From Bacteroidales bacterium Bact_23 (GTDB taxonomy: Bacteria > Bacteroidota > Bacteroidia > Bacteroidales > Lentimicrobiaceae), in NCBI GenBank assembly GCA_001603685.1, contig LUZO01000310.1:1-5920 (forward strand): a stretch of DNA of 5,920 nt. The letters are read 5' to 3'. The position numbers and the translations under genes were made by a program. Every line of letters starts with the position of its first letter. Positions within the stretch are counted from its first letter, which is position 1. Below are positions 1 through 5,920 of this stretch, in pieces. Below the pieces are notes generated by a model, which was not told where the DNA came from, did no database searches, and worked only from the letters and a program-made list of their open reading frames with translations.

Positions 1-1
1 C

Positions 2-91
2 AGAGAAATAGAAAGAATACGGAGTTCTGACTGTTACATATCTGTTCATCAACTGATTAACAATAAAACGCCGGAGAACTCAAAGGATTAA
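2..91 (+). CDS. possible C-terminal end of an upstream gene (partial)
   Basis: One plus-strand frame is open from the left edge to a TAA at 89-91, giving 29 codons. The other two plus-strand frames hit a stop within the first 30 bases. The encoded tail is polar and charged (it begins REIERIRSS and ends NKTPENSKD), which is compatible with a C-terminus. No domain can be recognised from so short a piece. An open stretch of this length is not rare by chance, so this is only a candidate. If real, the upstream gene runs in the same direction as the kinase genes and ends about 200 bases before them. Confidence 0.25.
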   Translation, partial: REIERIRSSDCYISVHQLINNKTPENSKD

Positions 92-176
92 TGTTAATAG
101 TTAAAGAATTAATTGCCCGACGATTGGAGAAATAGCGAGCAAGCTTAGGATCAGGCCAGAGGAAAACGACAGGAGA

Positions 177-196
177 TTCTGAGATTAACTTCAGAA
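177..196. repeat. small inverted repeat upstream of the first kinase gene
   Basis: TTCTGA at 177-182 and TCAGAA at 191-196 are perfect complements separated by 8 bases. The right arm overlaps a Shine-Dalgarno-like AGAAGGAG at 193-200, but no ATG, GTG or TTG follows at a usable distance. The remainder of 92-290 is A-rich and holds no other gene-like or RNA-like structure that I can see. The hairpin could be a weak regulatory or terminator element, or chance. There is no T-tract after it, so an intrinsic terminator is unlikely. Confidence 0.2.
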
Positions 197-290
197 GGAG
201 AACAAAACAGGGGATAAAACGAAAAACAATTCCGGGAAATATTGATTGGTGCTTCATGCAAATGGCTGCACCATTGTAAACCTTATTATT

Positions 291-2489
291 ATGATAAGAC
301 CGGAAGACATCAGGATTCAGACGCTCAGCGAGTCAGTACCGGACTATCTTATCCGGATTGACCGCGACGGGAATTATCTGGACTTCAAGTCCAATGGCAA
401 TGACTTGTTTCCCCAGCAAGGCTCAATTATCGGAAAAAACATCAGGGAAGTTCTGCCGGCAGCGTTTGCAGAGAAACTGCAGAAGAAAATCATCCAAACC
501 CTTGACACAGGCGAGCTTCAGGAGGCAGAGTTTAACTTCGGCCTTGCTTCGGACAACAACCTTATCCTTAATGCCCTGTTTATCCGCGAACATGAAAATG
601 AGGTTCTGATAATCATCAGGGATATCACAAAATTCAAAAAGGCGGAACAGGCGCTTGCTGATGCTTATGCGGAGCAGCGCGCCCTGATGGATGCCAATAC
701 CGACGGGCTTATTTTTGTGGACAACAATGGAGTTATCATTGACAGCAATGAAATAAACGCCGCCTTTTTCGGACTCTCGCTCAGCGATTTTGTGGGAAAG
801 TCGCTGTTCGATATGTATTCCTCATTCTTCAGCGATGAATACAATGAGTTCATAAAAGAGGAGGTTTTCAAAAAGGGAAGAGCTTTAAAATCTGAAACCA
901 CTCTGAACAACAAATGGTATGAATATGCCATTCATCCGATTGTAAACGACCGGAATATCGTTGAAAAAGCATTGGTAATTGCCAGGAACATCACCGAAAA
1001 GAAGGATACCCTTTTCCGGCTTGAGAAGGCACTGAAGGAAAACCGCGAGAATTCCGTTTTCCTCGAGAATCTTATAAACAACTTCCCCGATGTCATCGGG
1101 ATACATGATACGGAGCACCGCATTATCAGATATAACAAGGCCGGTTACGAATTTTTCCAGACCACTCCGGAAGAGATAAACGGAAAGCTTTACGATGAAC
1201 TCCGGCATCAAAATGAGTTTTGTGAACACTCTGCTGTTTTGTTTACCCTGGAGACAAAAAAGCCCGGGGAAACAGAATGTTTCGATGAAAAAAAGAACAG
1301 ATGGTTCATGACGCATACCTATCCCATTTTCGATGAGAATGGAGTGATGAAGCAAATTATAGAACACATTCACGACATTACCCAGATAAAAAATATAGAG
1401 GCTGCACTGCGCGAAAGCGAAATGCGCTACAAAGAGCTGTTCAATTCATCGGCAGGCGGCATTCTGATCGGCTCCCCCGACGGCAAAATAGTTCAGCTGA
1501 ACACCACCTTTCTGACCATGACGGGATACACCGCCAAGGAGCTGATTGGACAGAATTTCAGTAATAAGCTGTTTACGGAAGAGAGCCTTAAGAAAACGCC
1601 TTTTCAGACTGAACTGATAAAACAGGGAAAGACGGTAACCAGCCGCAGGACAATCATAGCCGCAGACGGCCGGCTGATTCATGTTGAGATGCATTCGCGC
1701 ATCCTTCCTGACGGAAGCTATCACACCATCTTTTATGATATCTCCGAACGGCTTGAGGCTGAGGAGAAAATTATACAACAGAACGATCAACTCAGTAAAA
1801 TCAATATAGAGAAAGACAAGTTCTTCTCCATAATTGCCCACGACCTGCGCAGTCCGTTTACCTCGTTTCTGGGCCTTACCGAAATGATGGCGGATGAGTT
1901 TGATTCGCTGAATCAGGACGAAATCAGGCTCATATCCTCCGAGCTGAAGAAATCGGCAGTAAATCTCTACAGCCTGCTTGAGAACCTGCTCGAATGGTCG
2001 ATGGTTCAGCGAAACATCAAGCCATTCAGGCCGCGTGAACTGAATCTGCTTTCAACCGTTGACCGCAGCTCGGAAACCATCCTTGAAATCGCCCTGAAAA
2101 AGCATATCCGGGTGGTTATGGATATCAGCGAAGAAATAAAAGTTATGGCCGATGAGCCAATGCTTGAAACAATTTTCAGAAATTTGTTGTCGAATGCCGT
2201 AAAATTCACATCCCACGGGGGCTTGATTATGCTGCTTTCTGACAACAACGACAACGGGATGGTTGAAATAAAGGTAATCGACAATGGAATCGGCATCCCC
2301 GACGAAATGATGGAAACTCTCTTCAGCATTACAGGCAGAAACAACAGGCCCGGCACAGCCGGCGAACCAAGTACCGGACTCGGGCTGCCGATATGCAAGG
2401 AATTTATTGAGAAAAATGGTGGTAAAATCAGCGTTAAAAGTACTCCGGGAAAAGGAAGCATCTTTTCTTTTACACTCCCGAAAGCTTAA
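291..2489 (+). CDS. cytosolic multi-PAS sensor histidine kinase (4 PAS, HisKA, HATPase)
   Basis: This encodes a 732-residue sensor histidine kinase that would autophosphorylate on histidine and pass the phosphate to a response regulator. Four PAS domains lie at about residues 12-120, 128-240, 255-370 and 378-490. Each ends in a DIT-like exit (D111-I-T, N233-I-T, D362-I-T, D483-I-S) followed by a helical linker. The DHp domain starts near 509 and carries the phosphoacceptor H517 in the motif AHDLRSPF. The CA domain has an N-box (N631 to N635), a G1 box (DNGIGIP, 664-670), an F-box-like LF (677-678) and a G2 box (TGLGL, 695-699), so it looks catalytically complete. No signal peptide, transmembrane segment or receiver domain is seen, so it should be a soluble cytosolic sensor. 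ATG at 291 was chosen: TTG (246) and GTG (249) extend the frame by 15 residues, but that extension has no domain content. No Shine-Dalgarno precedes 291, which is common in Bacteroidota. It is probably the first gene of an operon with the next gene. The signal sensed by the PAS domains cannot be told from sequence. Confidence 0.95.
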   Translation: MIRPEDIRIQTLSESVPDYLIRIDRDGNYLDFKSNGNDLFPQQGSIIGKNIREVLPAAFAEKLQKKIIQTLDTGELQEAEFNFGLASDNNLILNALFIREHENEVLIIIRDITKFKKAEQALADAYAEQRALMDANTDGLIFVDNNGVIIDSNEINAAFFGLSLSDFVGKSLFDMYSSFFSDEYNEFIKEEVFKKGRALKSETTLNNKWYEYAIHPIVNDRNIVEKALVIARNITEKKDTLFRLEKALKENRENSVFLENLINNFPDVIGIHDTEHRIIRYNKAGYEFFQTTPEEINGKLYDELRHQNEFCEHSAVLFTLETKKPGETECFDEKKNRWFMTHTYPIFDENGVMKQIIEHIHDITQIKNIEAALRESEMRYKELFNSSAGGILIGSPDGKIVQLNTTFLTMTGYTAKELIGQNFSNKLFTEESLKKTPFQTELIKQGKTVTSRRTIIAADGRLIHVEMHSRILPDGSYHTIFYDISERLEAEEKIIQQNDQLSKINIEKDKFFSIIAHDLRSPFTSFLGLTEMMADEFDSLNQDEIRLISSELKKSAVNLYSLLENLLEWSMVQRNIKPFRPRELNLLSTVDRSSETILEIALKKHIRVVMDISEEIKVMADEPMLETIFRNLLSNAVKFTSHGGLIMLLSDNNDNGMVEIKVIDNGIGIPDEMMETLFSITGRNNRPGTAGEPSTGLGLPICKEFIEKNGGKISVKSTPGKGSIFSFTLPKA

Positions 2490-2491
2490 TC

Positions 2492-2505
2492 AGAGGAAAG
2501 AAAGG
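2492..2505 (+). promoter_or_regulatory. ribosome binding site of the second kinase-like gene
   Basis: A purine-rich tract, AGAGGAAAGAAAGG, fills most of the 24-base gap after the first kinase gene. Its AAAGG end sits 8 bases before the ATG at 2514. This supports that start and suggests independent translation initiation on a shared transcript. No terminator or promoter is visible in the gap. Confidence 0.6.
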
Positions 2506-2513
2506 CAGAAAAG

Positions 2514-4742
2514 ATGAAAACACAAGGGAATACGGATAACGAACCGACAATATATTACATCCTGGATGCAATGGATGATTGCATCTGCATTACCAACGAT
2601 AAAAACAATATTGTCTATTCAAATCCCGCACTCTGCCGCAGGGCAGGGCTTACGCAGGAGCAGATGCAGGGAACTGAAGTGTTCTGGGGTATATTCAACC
2701 CCAACGAAAGCGAAAAATCTGACGGTAAACTATTTTTCAGAAATGCATGGAGCGCCAGGTTAAACTGTGCTTTCGACATAACCATAACCGGAATAAGCAA
2801 TAAGGCTGAAGACAAACGATGGATGTGGATAGCAAAAGAGTTGCCGCAAACAGGAGATACCGGAGGTTTGCCACAAATTACCACTCCCGGAAACCTGGCA
2901 AAAGACAGCATTGACCGCACCCTGTTCGATAACACCCCGTCAGGAATTCTACTGCTTGATGAAAAGGGAATTATTCTGGATGTCAACAATTCAACCTGCA
3001 AATCAACAAATTACGAGAAAGGCGAGCTTATCGGGCAGTATGTCGGCATACTGGCACTTCCCGAAAATGCTGAACTTGTTCAGCAGAACATCAAACGGAT
3101 ACTGGATGGCGAAATTCTGGAACAGGAGGTTACCAGCCGCCGCAAAGATGGTTCGTATTATTACTCCCTTCTGGTTGAATCGGCGGTTCAACTGCCCAAT
3201 GGCAAACGGGGAATCTTATCCATATCCAACGACATCACCATCCGGAAGCTGGCTCTGATGGCGCTGCAGGAGAGTGAGGAAAAATTCAGAAACATCGCCA
3301 ACTATACTGCCAACTGGGAATCGCTTTTTAACCACGAGGGCAAGATTGTATGGAGCAACCCCGCGGCAGAACGGTTTACCGGATACAGCCCGGAAGAGAT
3401 TATTGCCATGCCCGATTTTGTATCGGTAATCATTTCGGAAGAGTTCCGGGATGAAGCCCGAAAATCCATTCAACAGGGATTAAAGGAGAAAACCGGAACC
3501 GATGCCGTTTTTAAATGCAAAAGAAAAAACGGCTCCTATTTCTGGCTGTCGGTTTCATGGAACCAGATTCACGACAACAACGGAATCCTGATTGGCGTGA
3601 GAACCAGCGGGCAGGATGTGACCAAACAGATAGAAGCCCACGAAAAACTGCAGCACAGCGAATCGCTATACAGGCAAATGGTTGAGAATGCACCCATCGG
3701 GATGCACTTTTATGAACTTGACGAAAACGAAAATCTGATCTTCTCGGGAGCCAATCCTGCAGCCGACCGTATTTTGAATCTGGACCACTCGCGGCTTACG
3801 GGGAAGCCTATGGAAAAGGTTTTCCCGAATCTGAAAGGCACGGATGTACCCATTTTCTACACCAATGCCGCAAAAAACAACATCACCTGGATAACGGAAC
3901 AGATAAACTACCAGGACAACAGGATTTCAGGCGTTTTTGAAGTAAAGGCATTCCAGACGGCACCCAACAAGATGGTAGCAACCTTTTCCGACATCACTCA
4001 GCGGAAGAAAACCGAAATTGCCCTGAACGAGAGCCGCATCCTGTTCGAAACCCTGACCCGCATGGCTCCGGTTGGCATTTTCAGAACCAATGCAAAAGGC
4101 GATACTACTTATGTAAATGCCAAGTGGTGCGAGATTACCGGGCTGTCGTACGAAGAGGCGCTGGATGGAAAGTACCTGACCGCACTGCATCCCGAAGATA
4201 TTAAAGACCGGATAGATGAGTGGCAGAACGCAGTAAGGACAAAAACATCCGTAACTGCCGAATACCGGTTTATTCAACCGAATGGTACAATAATATGGGT
4301 GCATGGACAGGCAGTTCCCGAAATAGTTGAAGGTGAAATGAGAGGTTTTATCGGCACTTTAACCGACATCACGGAACTGATTGACACCCAGCATGAACTT
4401 ATCAGGGCAAAGGAAAAGGCTGAAGCCAGCAACCGGCTTATCATTGCATTTATGAAAAGCCTTTCGCATGAAATACGCACACCCCTGAACGGCATTCTGG
4501 GCTTTGCCCAACTGATCAGCTCCGGCGGATATTCGCAGGAAGAAAATGAAGAGTTTGTGGGTTTCCTCGATAAAAACATTGAAAGGCTTACAACTACAAT
4601 CGATAATATTATGAAGGTTTCGCTGATGGCGATGGACAACATGGCTGAAAATCAGGATAACTTTGAAATAGACAGTCTTGCAAGAGGTATTAACTATGAT
4701 AATGAATCGCAAATGACGGAAGAGCAGGACGACAAACCCTAA
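2514..4742 (+). CDS. multi-PAS protein with HisKA domain but no ATPase domain
   Basis: This encodes a 742-residue soluble protein with no signal peptide or membrane segment. Five PAS-like domains lie at about 12-110, 133-245, 255-373, 384-498 and 508-623. The last four end in D240-I-T, D368-V-T, D493-I-T and D618-I-T. The third and fifth have the PAS_3-like pattern, with an NG(S/T)-x-x-W motif and, in the fifth, HPED. The first lacks the DIT exit and is followed by a Gly/Pro-rich linker (110-130). A helix (ELIRAKEKAEASNR) then leads into a HisKA domain with phosphoacceptor H652 in SHEIRTPLNG and an intact second DHp helix at about 676-707. The protein ends about 35 residues later with an acidic tail (TEEQDDKP). 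No N, G1, F or G2 box is present, and the 100 bases before the next gene hold no remnant of one. It therefore cannot bind ATP in the usual way. It could be a trans-phosphorylated acceptor, a heterodimer partner or an inhibitor of the kinase encoded 24 bases upstream, or a decayed kinase. Reading frame and codon use look normal throughout. Confidence 0.92.
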   Translation: MKTQGNTDNEPTIYYILDAMDDCICITNDKNNIVYSNPALCRRAGLTQEQMQGTEVFWGIFNPNESEKSDGKLFFRNAWSARLNCAFDITITGISNKAEDKRWMWIAKELPQTGDTGGLPQITTPGNLAKDSIDRTLFDNTPSGILLLDEKGIILDVNNSTCKSTNYEKGELIGQYVGILALPENAELVQQNIKRILDGEILEQEVTSRRKDGSYYYSLLVESAVQLPNGKRGILSISNDITIRKLALMALQESEEKFRNIANYTANWESLFNHEGKIVWSNPAAERFTGYSPEEIIAMPDFVSVIISEEFRDEARKSIQQGLKEKTGTDAVFKCKRKNGSYFWLSVSWNQIHDNNGILIGVRTSGQDVTKQIEAHEKLQHSESLYRQMVENAPIGMHFYELDENENLIFSGANPAADRILNLDHSRLTGKPMEKVFPNLKGTDVPIFYTNAAKNNITWITEQINYQDNRISGVFEVKAFQTAPNKMVATFSDITQRKKTEIALNESRILFETLTRMAPVGIFRTNAKGDTTYVNAKWCEITGLSYEEALDGKYLTALHPEDIKDRIDEWQNAVRTKTSVTAEYRFIQPNGTIIWVHGQAVPEIVEGEMRGFIGTLTDITELIDTQHELIRAKEKAEASNRLIIAFMKSLSHEIRTPLNGILGFAQLISSGGYSQEENEEFVGFLDKNIERLTTTIDNIMKVSLMAMDNMAENQDNFEIDSLARGINYDNESQMTEEQDDKP

Positions 4743-4773
4743 TCTGACTTATGGCTCAACGCACAAAATAAAC

Positions 4774-4810
4774 ATGGCGGAGTAAATACCTTTAAGTCTC
4801 ACTCCGCCAT
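4774..4810. terminator. bidirectional hairpin terminator between convergent genes
   Basis: ATGGCGGAGT at 4774-4783 and ACTCCGCCAT at 4801-4810 form a perfect 10-bp, GC-rich stem around a 17-base loop. Part of the loop could pair further (TAAA 4783-4786 with TTTA 4791-4794). The stem is flanked by an A-rich stretch on the left (AAAATAAAC) and a T-rich stretch on the right (ATTTCTT), so either strand's transcript would carry a U-rich tail. It lies 31 bases after the stop of the plus-strand gene and 33 bases after the stop of the minus-strand gene, the expected place for a shared intrinsic terminator. The U-tracts are imperfect. Confidence 0.8.
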
Positions 4811-4843
4811 ATTTCTTATGGATCTGATTCAATCCCCGAAGAT

Positions 4844-5800
4844 TTACCGGATTACAATTCTCGATACGGCTTCCTTATTTCCCTGAACGGTTTTCAGCAG
4901 ATAAAGCCCCGGGCTTAACCCGGCCGTTCCGATTTCGGTTCTGCCTGCACCGGCAGTTTCCCGGGTTACATAAACCAGCCTTCCGGCCTCGTTATAAAGC
5001 ATCAGTTCCACAGGTTTTGCCTGGTCGAAACCGGAAAGGTCGGCAACAAAACCATAAACCGCGGGGTTCGGATAGACCAGAACCGGAACACGCACTTTCG
5101 GCTCCTTGATTCCAAATACCTGACCACCAATATCTTCCCAATTTGCCGTGATCTCCTCCTGACTAAGGGCATAGTTGTACAGCTTAATCATAGCCACTGC
5201 ACCCGGAGACGCTTCATCCTTAACGACCAGATCATCATGAAAGAAATTCAGAACGCCATCATCGCTAATCACAGCATCATTCAGATCATCGGTAAAAGTA
5301 ACCATAACCATCGCATCGGTATAAATCAGCACTTCCTTCGAAGCGGCTTTCCGGGTAACCACATAATAGGTATATTCACCTTGTTCAACAGGTGCCTCGC
5401 CGCTGGTTACAATGTTATAAAAATTCAACTGGCCGTAATAAATATACGCTCCTTTATCAGACTGCCGGTTTTTCCAGTCAATCACACGCTTCCAGCTGGT
5501 CAGCTCATCGAAAACGAAATAAAGCTCAATACTGTATTCTTCGCCCATAAAGTTACTGGCAGCAGTATTGTTAAACTGCAAACCACTGTTTTTCTCGAAA
5601 CGGTAAACCGTTTTCGTATTGTGATTTATTTCGGACAACTCCTCCACAACAAACTGGCCCTGGGTGCCAAGAACAGTAAGCTCCGGCCCGTTTCCATTTA
5701 CTTCATTCAATGTGTTTTCCAGATTGTAGTACAACATCTGCTGAGCAGAAACCAGTACAACCGAAAATACAAACAATACAATCAGGGTAATTTTTCTCAT
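4844..5800 (-). CDS. secreted LamG-like protein with type IX secretion sorting domain
   Basis: This encodes a 318-residue exported protein. Residues 1-19 form a classical signal peptide: MRK, a hydrophobic core, then VSA before QQ, with likely cleavage after A19. No lipobox cysteine is present. Residues 20 to about 220 look like a LamG/concanavalin A-like beta-sandwich. Signs are alternating beta-strand segments (YSIELYFVF, EYTYYVVTR, EVLIYTD) and, near its end, NFFHDD followed by AMIKLYNYALSQEEI, which resembles the closing strand and helix typical of this fold. Residues 242-318 match a type IX (Por) type A sorting domain: VYPNP at 242-246, a middle ELMLYNEAGRLVY, then GLSPGLYLLK and a final RIVIR. 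Such proteins cross the outer membrane through the type IX system and are usually released or anchored at the cell surface. A binding role, possibly for carbohydrate, is typical of the fold, but no ligand or catalytic site can be read here. The start is well supported by a Shine-Dalgarno 5 bases upstream. It is convergent with the kinase genes, and no functional tie to them is visible. Confidence 0.93.
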   Translation of the reverse strand: MRKITLIVLFVFSVVLVSAQQMLYYNLENTLNEVNGNGPELTVLGTQGQFVVEELSEINHNTKTVYRFEKNSGLQFNNTAASNFMGEEYSIELYFVFDELTSWKRVIDWKNRQSDKGAYIYYGQLNFYNIVTSGEAPVEQGEYTYYVVTRKAASKEVLIYTDAMVMVTFTDDLNDAVISDDGVLNFFHDDLVVKDEASPGAVAMIKLYNYALSQEEITANWEDIGGQVFGIKEPKVRVPVLVYPNPAVYGFVADLSGFDQAKPVELMLYNEAGRLVYVTRETAGAGRTEIGTAGLSPGLYLLKTVQGNKEAVSRIVIR

Positions 5801-5805
5801 ATCGG

Positions 5806-5814
5806 CTCCTTCTT
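5806..5814 (-). promoter_or_regulatory. ribosome binding site of the secreted LamG-like gene
   Basis: On the minus strand AAGAAGGAG lies 5 bases before the ATG at 5800. It is the best Shine-Dalgarno match associated with a gene in the window and fixes the start of the secreted protein. Confidence 0.75.
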
Positions 5815-5822
5815 TTATGATT

Positions 5823-5830
5823 AAAACATA
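5823..5830 (-). promoter_or_regulatory. weak candidate -7 promoter element for the secreted protein gene
   Basis: On the minus strand TATGTTTT matches the Bacteroidota -7 consensus TAnnTTTG at all positions but the last. It sits about 22 bases before the start codon, which would give a very short leader. No TTTG-like -33 element is found at the usual distance upstream, so the call is weak. The surrounding 5820-5880 is strongly AT-rich. Confidence 0.2.
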
Positions 5831-5875
5831 ATAACAGTATCTTTAGGTGGGTTCTAAAAATTGATATTTTTTATT

Positions 5876-5920
5876 TTTTTCAGACACAAATCAGAACCCT
5901 TTATAATCTGTGCTGAAAAA
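5876..5920. repeat. imperfect palindrome in the AT-rich upstream region
   Basis: TTTTTCAG (5876-5883) plus CACA (5885-5888) can pair with TGTG plus CTGAAAAA (5909-5920), with one bulged A at 5884 and a 20-base loop. A competing inverted repeat, GGGTTCT (5849-5855) with AGAACCC (5893-5899), overlaps it. T-tracts lie on the 5' side and A-tracts on the 3' side of the stem on both strands, the wrong order for an intrinsic terminator. It could be an operator or untranslated-region structure for the secreted protein gene, or part of a neighbouring element cut by the window edge. Confidence 0.3.

Noticed and set aside
193..200. Strong Shine-Dalgarno-like AGAAGGAG
   Set aside because: No start codon follows within a usable distance, so it does not mark a gene.
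256..279. Seven-codon reading frame (ATG to TAA) just before the complete kinase gene, possible leader peptide
   Set aside because: It has no ribosome binding site, no repeated regulatory codons and no attenuator hairpin. A frame this short is expected by chance.
246..290. Upstream TTG/GTG start extending the complete kinase by 15 residues
   Set aside because: There is no Shine-Dalgarno before it, the added residues have no domain content, and ATG at 291 sits just before the first PAS domain.
885..1373. 162-codon open frame on the minus strand inside the complete kinase gene
   Set aside because: It lies wholly opposite conserved PAS-coding sequence and has no recognisable domain, so it is a shadow frame.
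4743..4843. Possible remnant of a lost HATPase domain after the second kinase-like gene
   Set aside because: The gap is about 100 bases, mostly hairpin, and no frame shows N-, G1- or G2-box residues.
4909..4923. Hairpin CCGGG-cttaa-CCCGG inside the secreted protein gene
   Set aside because: It encodes the conserved GLSPG stretch of the sorting domain. The symmetry is most simply a result of coding constraint, and no T-tract follows.
5237..5824. 195-codon open frame on the plus strand opposite the secreted protein gene
   Set aside because: It is antisense to a gene with a signal peptide, a sorting domain and a good ribosome binding site. Its own translation shows no recognisable domain.

Overview
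The window is most likely chromosomal DNA from a member of the Bacteroidota. The main evidence is a secreted protein with a C-terminal type IX secretion (Por) sorting domain. Supporting evidence is two soluble multi-PAS sensor proteins of the style common in that phylum, with DIT-type PAS exits and a signalling helix leading into 'SHEIRTP' or 'AHDLRSP' H-boxes. Base composition is moderate and looks even across the three genes. No RNA gene, CRISPR array, insertion sequence or phage gene is visible.

Layout. Positions 1-91 may hold the last codons of a gene that begins outside the window, but this is weak. Positions 92-290 are non-coding, with a small hairpin and no convincing promoter. Positions 291-2489 (+) encode a complete cytosolic histidine kinase with four PAS domains, a HisKA (DHp) domain and a HATPase (CA) domain. 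After 24 bases and a Shine-Dalgarno-like tract, 2514-4742 (+) encodes a second multi-PAS protein. It has five PAS-like domains and an intact HisKA phosphoacceptor domain, but it stops where the ATP-binding domain should begin. A strong hairpin at 4774-4810 lies between this gene and a convergent gene at 4844-5800 (-). That gene encodes a secreted protein with a LamG/concanavalin-like domain and a type IX sorting tail. Positions 5801-5920 are its AT-rich upstream region, with a clear Shine-Dalgarno sequence and an imperfect palindrome at the window edge.

How the genes may work together. The two plus-strand genes look like one operon. The first protein has everything needed for autophosphorylation. 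The second has the histidine but no ATP-binding domain, so it cannot phosphorylate itself. This suggests a split arrangement in which the second protein is phosphorylated in trans (by the first or another kinase), or competes for a partner or response regulator, while sensing a different set of signals through its PAS array. That is inference: no response regulator, receiver or output domain is encoded here, so downstream targets are unknown. The secreted protein is convergent and separated by the hairpin, and nothing in the sequence ties it functionally to the kinases.

The ATPase-less second protein is the most unusual item in the window. The rest looks ordinary for this phylum.
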